Positions 7,330 through 14,911 of a DNA stretch of 18,383 nucleotides are shown here, piece by piece. The position numbers and the translations under genes are program-made. Below the pieces are notes generated by a model, which made no database searches, had not been told where the DNA came from, and saw only the letters and a program-made list of their open reading frames with translations. The DNA comes from Flavobacteriales bacterium UBA3442. GTDB taxonomy: Bacteria > Bacteroidota > Bacteroidia > Flavobacteriales > Schleiferiaceae. The stretch spans positions 1 through 18,383 of the forward strand of contig DFSH01000061.1 in NCBI GenBank assembly GCA_002378565.1, given 5' to 3'. Within the stretch, counting starts at the first letter, position 1; every line of letters begins with the position of its first letter.

Positions 7330-9801
7330 TCAGAATTGTTGCCCGAGGACAAAATGTGTTTGCCAGCCTGAGGCGCTAGTTTGGTTAGGCAGGTTGTCAA
7401 AGCCATAACCGATGTCCACCCCTAGCAGGCCAAACATGGGCATGAAGATTCGCAGGCCAACGCCAGCTGAACGCTTGAGCTCAAAGGGTCGGTAATCAAT
7501 GAAGCTGTCATAGTTGTTGCCAGCTTCCGCAAAGCCAAGCACAAAGATTTGCGCGTTGGGGTTGGGTGAAAGCAGGTAACGGAGCTCAGTGGTGAACTTG
7601 TTGTAAAGGGCGCCGCCGCTTTCAGGCGTGATGGAGTTGTTCGCATAGCCCCTCAGGGAAATCACCTCACGGCCATCGAGCACAAAATTTTGCATGCCAT
7701 CACCACCCAAGTAAAAACGCTCAAAAGGTGGCAAGCCATAATCATCGTTGTAGGAGCCAAGGAAGCCAAACTCACCATAGGATTTGATGACAAAATTCTT
7801 AGCGATCTGCGCGTAGAAATCACCTGAGAATTTCCATTTGTGGTATTCAATGAAGCTGAATTTTTCTTCATTTGAAAGCTTGGTGTAGTCCCGACCATCC
7901 AACAATGAAACGGGGGGTGTTGCTTCCAAGGAGAAGGAGACACTGGAGCCCTGTGTAGGGAAGATGGGAAAGTCCCGGTTGTCACGCTTCAGGTTGAGTG
8001 TGTAGGCCACCGAGTTGGCCACGCCTTGAGTGAAGGTTGAGCCAGCCAATGGGTAGTTGTTGACATCGAAGCGTCGGTACTCTAGGCTGTGGTACAGCGT
8101 GAAATAATCATCTGGCCATTTCAAGCGAAGACCTTGACCAAGCACAATGCCAGAGATGTCAATCTTTTGTGCCGTGGAATCTGTCTGGCCATTGTAGTTC
8201 ATCATGTTCTTGTAGGCAGAGAAGGTCACCGAATTGGGCTTTTTCCCGCCTAACCAGGGCTCAGTGAAACTGAAGTTGTAGGAGGAGTAGTAGGTGCCGT
8301 TGGTCTGCGCCCGGATGTTGATGGTCTGGCCATCGCCGGAAGGCAGGGGCCGCCAGGCTGACTTGTCCATGAACTGGCGTGCAGAGAAGTTGTTGAAGTT
8401 CAAACCGGCAGTTCCGACCACCATGTTCGCGCCCCAACCACCTTGCAGTTCAAGCTGACTGGTTGACTGCTCCACAACCGAGTACTCTAAATCCACGGTG
8501 CCAGTCATGGCATTAGGAACAGGTGTGATGTTGATTTGGCGGGGATCAAAGTAGCCCAACTGCCCAAGCTCACGGATGGTTCGCTGGATGTCAGCCTTGG
8601 AAAATAAGTCGCCAGGACGTGTACGGATTTCTCGGTAGATGACGTGGTCATTGGTTCGTTCATTGCCAGTGATGACCACCTTTCGAACGCTGGCTTGACG
8701 GCCTTCGCGAATGCGAATTTCCAAATCGATGGAGTCATTTTCAACGCGAACCTCGACAGGCATGACATTGCTGAAGAGGTAGCCATTGTTCAGGTACAAT
8801 GAGGTGATGTCGCCACCATTGGGGTCGCCGCCAATGTGCTTGGCTAGCGTCTTTGCATCGTAGGTGTCGTTCGCTTCAATCTTGAGGATGTTTTCCAAGA
8901 CTTCAGTGGGGTATTTGCTGTTGCCATAGAAACTGACAGAACGGTAGTGGTAGAGGTTGCCCTCATCGATGGAGAAGGAGATGACCAACTGCCCCTCTTC
9001 GTTGCGGTGGATGCTATCGTTAACAATGCGCGCATCCCGGTAGCCATTTTCATTGTAGAGATCCACAATGAGTCGACGGTCTTTTGCCAATTCCTCCGTT
9101 AGCAATTTGGAGGTCTGAAAGATGGTCCACCACCGGCGTCGGTGCGTGCCGTCCATGACCTTGCGCAATTGCTTTTCGTCGATGTTATCATTGCCATAAA
9201 ACAAGATGTCTGCAATGCGAACGCGCTCACCAGTGTGCACGTCAATGCGCATGATAACGGCATTGGCAAAGGCGCTGTCTTCTTCTGTGGAAATGCTTGC
9301 CCATGCATCGGGGAAGCCTTTGTCTACATAGTAGTCCTTGATGATTTGCTCTGAATTGATGCGCAAGTTTTCAGAAACTACCATGCCGCGGCTTATTTCC
9401 AGCTTTTCTCTCAAATTGTCTTGCTTGCTTTCTTTGATGCCCGTGAAGTAATACTTGCTGAGCTTTGGTAAGGTTTGTAAACGCAGTTCAAGGAAGACCA
9501 CCTTGCCCGATTGTTGAGTCACCAGGAGCTGAATATCTTGAAAAAGATCTTGATCCCATAGGTTTTTAATGGCCTTGGCCACTTTATCGGAGGGGAATTG
9601 CACCACATCACCCACGTTCAAGCCTGACAGCAAGCCGACCATGGTGGCGTCCAAATGGTCAGCGCCAGTCACTTCAATGGCAGCAATTTCGTAGTTCATG
9701 CCTGCTGTTATGGCAATGTTGTCATCCAGTTGAATCTGCCCATATGTCAATGGCATCATCAAAAAGAAGCTAAGTAAGCTGAGTAGATTTCGCGTGTTCA
9801 T
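7330..9801 (-). CDS. bamA: Outer membrane protein assembly factor BamA
   Basis: BamA (823 residues) is the outer-membrane insertase that folds beta-barrel proteins. A signal peptide (about 1-21, ending LTYG) is followed by what reads as five POTRA repeats (roughly 37-110, 113-190, 193-282, 284-367, 370-445). The last contains the well-conserved VVITGNERTNDHVIYREIRT and the RPGDLFSKADI stretch. The Omp85 barrel fills about 446-823. The conserved L6-loop motif is present as LRGY, with RGY at 717-719, and the chain ends in phenylalanine (VLGQQF), as expected for an outer-membrane barrel signal. uppS lies seven bases upstream and the OmpH chaperones follow at once, so substrate delivery and insertion are encoded together. 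Confidence 0.95.
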   Translation of the reverse strand: MNTRNLLSLLSFFLMMPLTYGQIQLDDNIAITAGMNYEIAAIEVTGADHLDATMVGLLSGLNVGDVVQFPSDKVAKAIKNLWDQDLFQDIQLLVTQQSGKVVFLELRLQTLPKLSKYYFTGIKESKQDNLREKLEISRGMVVSENLRINSEQIIKDYYVDKGFPDAWASISTEEDSAFANAVIMRIDVHTGERVRIADILFYGNDNIDEKQLRKVMDGTHRRRWWTIFQTSKLLTEELAKDRRLIVDLYNENGYRDARIVNDSIHRNEEGQLVISFSIDEGNLYHYRSVSFYGNSKYPTEVLENILKIEANDTYDAKTLAKHIGGDPNGGDITSLYLNNGYLFSNVMPVEVRVENDSIDLEIRIREGRQASVRKVVITGNERTNDHVIYREIRTRPGDLFSKADIQRTIRELGQLGYFDPRQINITPVPNAMTGTVDLEYSVVEQSTSQLELQGGWGANMVVGTAGLNFNNFSARQFMDKSAWRPLPSGDGQTINIRAQTNGTYYSSYNFSFTEPWLGGKKPNSVTFSAYKNMMNYNGQTDSTAQKIDISGIVLGQGLRLKWPDDYFTLYHSLEYRRFDVNNYPLAGSTFTQGVANSVAYTLNLKRDNRDFPIFPTQGSSVSFSLEATPPVSLLDGRDYTKLSNEEKFSFIEYHKWKFSGDFYAQIAKNFVIKSYGEFGFLGSYNDDYGLPPFERFYLGGDGMQNFVLDGREVISLRGYANNSITPESGGALYNKFTTELRYLLSPNPNAQIFVLGFAEAGNNYDSFIDYRPFELKRSAGVGLRIFMPMFGLLGVDIGYGFDNLPNQTSASGWQTHFVLGQQF

Positions 9802-9808
9802 GTATGTC

Positions 9809-10528
9809 TTACTTCAGTTGTTCACTGGTCTTTCCTATGCGGCGTTCACGGCCCTGAAATTGGGCAATGGCCTGTTCGAGATGTTCCTTAGAAAAATCAG
9901 GCCAAAGTACATTGAGGAACACCAATTCTGCATAAGAAATTTGCCAAAGTAGAAAATTGGAGATGCGCTGCTCTCCTGAGGTGCGGATAACCAAGTCAGG
10001 ATCCGGCATCTCAGCTGTGTGCAATGCCCCAGATATAGCTGCCTGGTCGATGTCTTCAGGCTTCAATTCGCCATTGGCGACTTGAAGGGCCAAGGATTGC
10101 ATTGCTTGGGTGATTTCCTGCCGGCTGCCATAGCTCAAGGCCAATGTGAGAACCATGTGGTCATTACCAGCGGTTGCGTTCATGACTTCTTGGAGCTCAT
10201 CCTGGCAATCCTTAGGCAAAGTAGATAGATTGCCGATAGCATTCAGCCGAATGTTCTTCTCCATGAGGGTTTTCAGTTCCCTTTTGATGCTTTTCACCAA
10301 GATGCGCATCAAGGCATTGACTTCTGCCTGAGGGCGGCTCCAGTTTTCTGAACTGAAGGCATAGACAGTTAGGTATTTGATGCCCAACTCTGCTGCGCCA
10401 GTGGCGGCGGCCTTGAGTGCCAATACACCGCGCTCATGCCCTTTGATTCGGGTAAGAAAGCCATGTTGCTTAGCCCATCGGCCGTTACCATCCATGATGA
10501 TGGCAATGTGTTCAGGTAGGTTATTCAT
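9809..10528 (-). CDS. uppS: Isoprenyl transferase (undecaprenyl diphosphate synthase family)
   Basis: This cis-prenyltransferase (239 residues) condenses isopentenyl diphosphate onto an allylic primer to make the C55 lipid carrier for peptidoglycan and surface polysaccharide. The catalytic aspartate is Asp13 in AIIMDGNGRWA. Other hallmarks are GHERGV, VYAFSSENWSRP, LALSYGSRQEI and DLVIRTSGEQRISNFLLWQ, with YAELVF after it. A longer frame begins seven codons upstream. The ATG at 10526-10528 is preferred because it matches the family N-terminus (MNNLPEHIAIIMDG) and forms an ATGA overlap with the stop of the PorG-like gene. Confidence 0.95.
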   Translation of the reverse strand: MNNLPEHIAIIMDGNGRWAKQHGFLTRIKGHERGVLALKAAATGAAELGIKYLTVYAFSSENWSRPQAEVNALMRILVKSIKRELKTLMEKNIRLNAIGNLSTLPKDCQDELQEVMNATAGNDHMVLTLALSYGSRQEITQAMQSLALQVANGELKPEDIDQAAISGALHTAEMPDPDLVIRTSGEQRISNFLLWQISYAELVFLNVLWPDFSKEHLEQAIAQFQGRERRIGKTSEQLK

Positions 10529-11355
10529 CGGTGCAGAAAGGTATGACATCGTTCCAAGAATGGTTCCAAAACCACGCCAATGCCTACATGACCTTCAAAG
10601 AACATGTCTTGGTTGTTGGCATTGCCCCGTGGGTAACCAATCTGGCTGCTATGGTTGCCGCCTGGATCTGAAAAATAGGCTGCAGTTTCACCGCGCAATT
10701 GCCCTAAAGCAATCGCATCCACATAGTTGCCAGAGGCGTCATCCAGGTAATCGGAACTCACAGTGGTCCATGTGGCCTCAGTGAAAAGCACCAACCAGCC
10801 ATCGAATTGAAACCGCCAGCCAAGGGTGAAGGGGTTGGTCCACACCCGCAAGCTGTACATCGGCTCACCAGATAGCGATGTGCCCTGGCCTTCTGTGCCA
10901 AGGGGCTGCAATCGATGCATGCTGCCTTGGTACTCAGCCATGGGGTCATGGGACATGACACCTTTGCCAATGCTTAAGTAGGGGCTGTGTTGAAAATCCC
11001 TTGCAGGCACATTCAAGGGCAAAAAACTGACCTCCAATGACAGGCTGCCTGTCTGGAAAGGGTTGGTAACGGCAAGCCCTCGTTGCTGCCTCAGGGCAAT
11101 GCTGCTTTGCGCATCATTGGCCTCGATTTGACCTTCCCCATATCGCGCCTTGACAGCGTAGTGTTCTGCAAACTGCAAGCGGTAGCCAAACTGCCAGTTC
11201 ATGGTGCTTGACGGGCTGAAGCCCATGCCAACGTCACCGGCAAAGGCGGTCCCCCCTGCGCCAACAGTCCATTCATGGGACAGTTGTGCATGAGATGGGT
11301 TGCTGGCCAGCATGGCCATGCAACAAGTTATACCAAGGGAAAAGATCCGGCTCAT
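10525..11355 (-). CDS. DUF6089/PorG-like outer membrane protein
   Basis: This 276-residue predicted outer-membrane protein starts with a signal peptide (MSRIFSLGITCCMAMLASNP, cleavage after SHA at about residue 23). It continues as alternating beta-strand sequence (VGAGGTAFAGDVG, LSLEVSFLPLN, PYLSIGKGV, LGWRFQFDGWLVLFTEATW) and ends with a GHVGIGVVL strand. The segment SSDYLDDASGNYVD recalls the conserved TDYLDDVS-type motif of the DUF6089 family, whose Porphyromonas member PorG is a T9SS component. The position between nadK and uppS is the usual place for this family. The frame extends 22 codons further upstream to 11421, but that part runs into nadK. The ATG at 11353-11355 begins the signal peptide and has a TATCTTTG motif ahead of it. 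The T9SS role is inferred. Confidence 0.72.
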   Translation of the reverse strand: MSRIFSLGITCCMAMLASNPSHAQLSHEWTVGAGGTAFAGDVGMGFSPSSTMNWQFGYRLQFAEHYAVKARYGEGQIEANDAQSSIALRQQRGLAVTNPFQTGSLSLEVSFLPLNVPARDFQHSPYLSIGKGVMSHDPMAEYQGSMHRLQPLGTEGQGTSLSGEPMYSLRVWTNPFTLGWRFQFDGWLVLFTEATWTTVSSDYLDDASGNYVDAIALGQLRGETAAYFSDPGGNHSSQIGYPRGNANNQDMFFEGHVGIGVVLEPFLERCHTFLHR

Positions 11356-11373
11356 CGATGCAATATCAGCGGG

Positions 11374-11381
11374 CAAAGATA
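11374..11381 (-). promoter_or_regulatory. Possible internal -7 promoter element TATCTTTG before the PorG-like gene
   Basis: In the 41-bp gap between nadK and the PorG-like gene the leftward strand reads TATCTTTG, a perfect TAnnTTTG, 18 bases before the ATG. It could let the envelope part of the operon be transcribed apart from the CBS and nadK genes. No clear -33 element was seen, and chance occurrence cannot be excluded. Confidence 0.4.
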
Positions 11382-11396
11382 GGAATTGAAAGGGGG

Positions 11397-12284
11397 TCAG
11401 TTTCTTCGGTCTAAGCCCCATAATAGCTTATTCCGTAGAGTCGTGGCAAAGTTGGAGTCTTCCATCCGAACCAATTGAAATTGGAAATCTGCCTTTTTCA
11501 AGGTGAGTTCCACTTCGCAGTCCAGGGTGAAGACCCTTGAATCCAGGGATGCTAGGAATTGCCCTTCCCGTGCATCCACCTTCAACGTCAGCGTGTCACT
11601 GTTTGGAATAACGAGTGGACGTACCGTTAAATTGTGTGGCGCAATGGGGGTGATGATGAAATTGTCAGAACCCGGCATCAAAATGGGGCCGCCACAGCTC
11701 AAATTGTAACCGGTGGACCCTGTGGGTGTGGAGATAATCAAGCCATCCGCCCAGTAGGTATTCAGAAATTGCCCGTTCACATACACGTGAATGGAAATCA
11801 TGCTTGTGGTGCCCTTGCGGCTCACAGTGAGTTCATTCAAAGCGAAATTGGGCTGAATGGTTTGCGAACCGCCTTCTGGGGATACCTCCATGCAATAGCG
11901 GGGATCCAGGGTGTACTGCCCTTTCAGAACCTGTCGGATGGCATCGGACGCCTCATCTCGGGCGATGTTGGCGAGAAAGCCTAAACGGCCCGTATTCAGG
12001 CCAATGATAGGTACATCCGTGCGCTCAACCAAGGTTGTTGCGTCAAGCAATGTGCCGTCGCCGCCAATGCTGATTAGGAAGTCGGGGGACTTGTCTGAGA
12101 AGTCTTTTTCATCATGGAATGTGTCGTGATCGATGGCAAGACCCCAACGCTCATTCAATTGCTTTTGCAAGCGATCATGCATCAGGATCTTTGCCCCTTC
12201 TTCTTTGAGGGTTTCGAGTGCACGTTCCACAAAAGGTCTTGCCTCATCGGGAATGCGTTTGCCAAATAATGCGACTGTTGCCAT
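11397..12284 (-). CDS. nadK: NAD kinase
   Basis: NadK phosphorylates NAD+ to NADP+ in the cytosol. The 295-residue protein has the GGDGT motif (74-78, catalytic Asp76), GLNTGRLGFLA, the NE pair (150-151) and TPTGSTGYNLSCGGP (186-200), all in the expected order and spacing. The length is normal for the bacterial family. It begins three bases after the CBS gene stop and is second in the leftward operon. Confidence 0.96.
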   Translation of the reverse strand: MATVALFGKRIPDEARPFVERALETLKEEGAKILMHDRLQKQLNERWGLAIDHDTFHDEKDFSDKSPDFLISIGGDGTLLDATTLVERTDVPIIGLNTGRLGFLANIARDEASDAIRQVLKGQYTLDPRYCMEVSPEGGSQTIQPNFALNELTVSRKGTTSMISIHVYVNGQFLNTYWADGLIISTPTGSTGYNLSCGGPILMPGSDNFIITPIAPHNLTVRPLVIPNSDTLTLKVDAREGQFLASLDSRVFTLDCEVELTLKKADFQFQLVRMEDSNFATTLRNKLLWGLDRRN

Positions 12285-12287
12285 GGG

Positions 12288-12785
12288 TCAAAGGTTAATA
12301 AAATGCATCAAATGGGCCAAATTATCTTCAGCGTCACCATGGGACCCACCTTTTGGGGCATAGCCACTCACAGTGTAACCCAGTCGCTGCAAGGTGTTCA
12401 CGGCGGATGAAGGATCCTTCAAATCCAGCCGAATCACCGTCAAGAATTGCTGATTATCCATGTGGAAATCGGTGGCATGAGCTACCACCCTGTAGCCTTC
12501 TGCCTCCAAGGCAAGCATGGCGTCGCCGTCAAAGGTCTTGTCAGATTGGAACCAAATAGAACAGCCAGGTAAGTTGAATGACCAGATGCCCCCAATCCAA
12601 AGGGCTAAGTCTTTTGCCTGCAGCACCCCAAGGCGATCTTCGCCATCAACAATCAATAAAGCTGTGCTTTTGGCTTTTGACATCACGGCTAGCGCATCCA
12701 TGGGGTGTTGGTCAACAGGGAAGCTAACCAAGCCCTTGGATGCCTCATCACTTGGATGCAGTTGAATGCCAAATACCCATGTCAT
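12288..12785 (-). CDS. Reduced CBS-domain protein, first gene of the leftward operon
   Basis: At 165 residues this is shorter than the roughly 220-residue CBS protein normally found before nadK in Bacteroidota. One CBS-like unit is readable (about 20-65: VSFPVDQHPMDALAVM, then STALLIVDGEDRLGVLQAKDL). The second seems eroded, and the C-terminal part (about 110-165: FLTVIRLDLKDPSSAV, LQRLGYTVSGY, ending LMHFINL) resembles the ACT-like tail of the family. CBS proteins sense adenylate-type ligands; a role in this operon is not established. The ATG at 12783-12785 is favoured because the promoter motif TATGTTTG ends four bases before it. It could also be called hypothetical, since the fold assignment rests largely on position and the tail. 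Confidence 0.65.
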   Translation of the reverse strand: MTWVFGIQLHPSDEASKGLVSFPVDQHPMDALAVMSKAKSTALLIVDGEDRLGVLQAKDLALWIGGIWSFNLPGCSIWFQSDKTFDGDAMLALEAEGYRVVAHATDFHMDNQQFLTVIRLDLKDPSSAVNTLQRLGYTVSGYAPKGGSHGDAEDNLAHLMHFINL

Positions 12786-12789
12786 GAGT

Positions 12790-12797
12790 CAAACATA
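12790..12797 (-). promoter_or_regulatory. Bacteroidota -7 promoter element TATGTTTG for the leftward envelope operon
   Basis: The leftward strand reads TATGTTTG ACTC ATG, a perfect TAnnTTTG four bases before the start codon, predicting a leaderless operon transcript. The TTTGACTCATG part is identical to the one before the gene at 14884. No promoter was recognised for the divergent pdxJ in the 73-bp gap 12786-12858. Confidence 0.6.
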
Positions 12798-12858
12798 GTG
12801 CAAGCATGCGGCAATTGGTGTTTCATTTCAGAACTTGCTGGTCCATAACAAATGCTCC

Positions 12859-13632
12859 ATGCCCTCGTCCATAGACCCCTATAGTCCCTTGTCTGCACCC
12901 ACCAAATTGAGTGTAAACATCAACAAAATTGCCACTTTGCGCAATGCCCGGGGTCATCAAATCCCTGATTTGCTTCTGGCAGCTAAGCGTTGTCAGTCCT
13001 ATGGTGCGCAGGCTATCACAGTCCATCCCAGGCCGGATGAGCGACACATTCGCTACCAGGATGCCAGGGATTTACGGGCCGTGGTGCATCAGGAATACAA
13101 CATTGAGGGGTACCCCAGCAAGAACTTCATCCAATTGGTGCTTGAATGCCAACCAGAGCAGGTTACCCTGGTCCCCGATGGTCCCGATGTTTTGACCAGT
13201 GATGCAGGATGGGACTGCCTTGCCAATGAGACCTTGCTCACAGAGGCCATTGCAGCTTTCAGGGCAGCCAATATCCGTGTATCCCTGTTCATGGACTGTG
13301 ACGCCACTCAAATCCAGGCTGCTGCCGCCTTAGGCGCAGATCGCATTGAGCTGTACACAGAAAGCTATGCAAGAACCTACGTTACGGACCCTGAAAAGGC
13401 CGTTTTGCCCTTTGTTGAAGCTGGAATACTGGCCAACCAGTTGGGTTTGGGTTTGAATGCAGGCCATGATTTGGATAGTGAAAACCTGGCCTATTTCGTG
13501 GAAAAGGTTCCCCACCTTTTGGAGGTCAGCATTGGCCATGCCCTGATCTCAGACGCCTTGTACCTTGGCTTGGAGAACGCCATCCAGCGCTACCGGTACC
13601 AATGTGAAATCGGATGGAACCGCCAGTCATGA
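12859..13632 (+). CDS. pdxJ: Pyridoxine 5'-phosphate synthase
   Basis: PdxJ condenses 3-amino-2-oxopropyl phosphate with 1-deoxyxylulose 5-phosphate to form pyridoxine phosphate, the last ring-forming step of the DXP-dependent vitamin B6 route. It is a TIM barrel. Visible motifs are LSVNINKIATLRNARG (17-32), VHPRPDERHI with His56, NIEGYPS with Glu83, TSDAGWD, ELYTESYA, LNAGHDL with His203, and EVSIGHALISDA. His56, Glu83 and His203 correspond to the three catalytic residues known in E. coli. The ATG at 12859 gives 257 residues with about 14 extra residues before the usual family start. A TTG at 12835 would add eight more and seems less likely. The stop overlaps the next gene by ATGA. Confidence 0.95.
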   Translation: MPSSIDPYSPLSAPTKLSVNINKIATLRNARGHQIPDLLLAAKRCQSYGAQAITVHPRPDERHIRYQDARDLRAVVHQEYNIEGYPSKNFIQLVLECQPEQVTLVPDGPDVLTSDAGWDCLANETLLTEAIAAFRAANIRVSLFMDCDATQIQAAAALGADRIELYTESYARTYVTDPEKAVLPFVEAGILANQLGLGLNAGHDLDSENLAYFVEKVPHLLEVSIGHALISDALYLGLENAIQRYRYQCEIGWNRQS

Positions 13633-14420
13633 GTCATGTCACGCTGCACGCAAAGGTGATGCCCTCCACCATTGATACAGGCAAGCCCCTTGTAATCCTT
13701 CATGGGTTGTTTGGCATGGGTGACAATTGGGGAAGCCATGCCAGACATTGGGCATCAAAGGGCATGCATGTGCATTTGCTAGACATGAGAAACCATGGGA
13801 GGTCAGCGCATGTCCCCATACACACCTATGAAGCCATGTCAGAGGATGTGCGCCAATACCTCTTGACCCATTTCCCCCAGCAATCTGTGACCCTGTTAGG
13901 TCATAGCATGGGTGGCAAAGTGGCCATGCACCTAGCTTGCCACCACCCTGAGTTGGTGGAAAAGTTATTGGTGGCAGATATTGGGCCTAAGGCCTACCCA
14001 CCCCATCACAAGGAGGTGATTGAGGCCATGCATGCATTGGACCTCTCGTCCATTCAAAGCCGCATGGAGGCAGATCGCGCCATGGAAAAGCATCTCCCCA
14101 GCCGATCACTCAGGCAGTTTTTGTTGAAGAACCTGACTTGGAAACAGGACAAGCAATTGGGCTGGAAATTTAACCTGCCCATCCTCAGTTCGCAAATTCA
14201 ACGCATTGGGACTGCATTGGATCCCATAGCTATCTACCATGGCGCAACCTTGTTTGTCAGAGGCCTGGCCAGCGGTTACATCCTTGATGAGGATATTCCA
14301 GACATCCTCACCCACTTCCCCTTGGCACAACTGGAGTCCATTGAAGGTGCAGGGCATTGGCTGCACGCAGAAAAGCCTGAGGCTTTTCGTGAGGCCGTGG
14401 AGTCATTCATTTGTGACTAA
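13629..14420 (+). CDS. Alpha/beta-fold hydrolase (YbfF-like esterase)
   Basis: This 263-residue cytosolic alpha/beta hydrolase has the oxyanion region LHGLFGMGDNW (24-34), MRNHGRS, the nucleophile elbow GHSMGG with Ser93, Asp117 in VADIGP as the likely triad acid (YbfF-like position), and His243 in EGAGHWLHAEKP. The GxGDNW and DxRNHG motifs and the order of triad residues fit YbfF-type esterases. The natural substrate is unknown; an acyl ester or thioester is possible. The start ATG at 13629 overlaps the pdxJ stop, so it is co-translated with PdxJ; the pairing is common in the phylum, as I recall it, but a link to vitamin B6 is not shown. A terminator hairpin follows within about 35 bases. 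Confidence 0.85.
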   Translation: MSHVTLHAKVMPSTIDTGKPLVILHGLFGMGDNWGSHARHWASKGMHVHLLDMRNHGRSAHVPIHTYEAMSEDVRQYLLTHFPQQSVTLLGHSMGGKVAMHLACHHPELVEKLLVADIGPKAYPPHHKEVIEAMHALDLSSIQSRMEADRAMEKHLPSRSLRQFLLKNLTWKQDKQLGWKFNLPILSSQIQRIGTALDPIAIYHGATLFVRGLASGYILDEDIPDILTHFPLAQLESIEGAGHWLHAEKPEAFREAVESFICD

Positions 14421-14455
14421 ACCCCTTCCCCTCATCCGTCAAGGGTTAAATCAAA

Positions 14456-14479
14456 AAACCCCGCCATTTGGCAGGGTTT
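14456..14479. terminator. Bidirectional intrinsic terminator between convergent genes
   Basis: A 10-bp stem (AAACCCCGCC / GGCAGGGTTT) around the loop ATTT lies between the stops at 14420 and 14504. Read leftward the single mismatch becomes a G-U wobble and the stem is followed by TTTTTTGATTT. Read rightward it has one C-A mismatch and is followed by TTTGTATGTTTTT. It should serve the leftward gene best, and the hydrolase operon as well. Confidence 0.75.
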
Positions 14480-14503
14480 GTATGTTTTTAAAGGATGACG
14501 ACC

Positions 14504-14884
14504 TTACCGGTAAAGGGTCACTGAGCCCTTGTCTTCCAATCGGGTGGCATTGATGCCATCAGGATCCAAGTAGTTCGCAACCAAGTGCCAGATGTACACT
14601 CCGTCCTTGACCATGCGGCCATTGTACTTGCCATCCCATGCTTTGGTGGTTTCAATGCTTTCAAAGACCATGCGGCCATAGCGATCGTAAACACTGAGGT
14701 GGAAGTCCACGGGGTCGCAAGCAGAAGACACCAACACACGGAATTCGTCATTGGTGAAATCCCCGTTAGGGGTGAAGGCGTTGGGGGCAAAAATGCCACA
14801 AGGCTCATCAGGGTTTGGGTTGGTCTGAGCTGCAGCACTGAGGCTAAAAACAGCAAGACCAATGGCTATGATATACTGACGCAT
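14504..14884 (-). CDS. Small secreted protein consisting of a T9SS type B sorting domain (CHU_C, gliding-motility C-terminal domain)
   Basis: This 126-residue protein has a signal peptide (MRQYIIAIGLAVFSLSAAAQ), a linker of only about ten residues with one cysteine, and then a domain with all the marks of the type B C-terminal sorting signal. These are FAPNAFTPNGDFTNDEF (about 32-48), LSVYDRYGRMVFES, WDGKYNGRMVKDGVYIW, and a final GSVTLYR strand. In other proteins this domain sits at the end of large adhesins and directs export by the type IX system and cell-surface attachment. Here there is essentially no cargo before it. The ATG at 14882-14884 is four bases after a TACATTTG promoter motif, and a terminator follows at 14456-14479, so it seems to be a monocistronic unit. 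Its function is unknown. Confidence 0.85.
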   Translation of the reverse strand: MRQYIIAIGLAVFSLSAAAQTNPNPDEPCGIFAPNAFTPNGDFTNDEFRVLVSSACDPVDFHLSVYDRYGRMVFESIETTKAWDGKYNGRMVKDGVYIWHLVANYLDPDGINATRLEDKGSVTLYR

Positions 14885-14888
14885 GAGT

Positions 14889-14896
14889 CAAATGTA
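14889..14896 (-). promoter_or_regulatory. Bacteroidota -7 promoter element TACATTTG for the small T9SS-domain protein
   Basis: The leftward strand reads TACATTTG ACTC ATG, a perfect TAnnTTTG four bases before the start codon, in the 27-bp gap after the AsmA-like gene. A TTTG lies 16 bases further upstream, which is short of the usual spacing for a -33 element. A leaderless transcript is predicted. Confidence 0.6.
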
Positions 14897-14911
14897 AGGT
14901 ATATCCAAACG

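Noticed and set aside
6224..7408. A 394-codon open frame on the rightward strand opposite murI, both ompH genes and the end of bamA.
   Set aside because: It lies entirely antisense to well-supported genes, is rich in His, Cys, Leu and Gln as expected from the complement of charged coiled-coil coding sequence, and resembles no family I know.
11356..11421. A 22-residue upstream extension of the PorG-like protein.
   Set aside because: It would bury the signal peptide inside the protein and overlaps the end of nadK.
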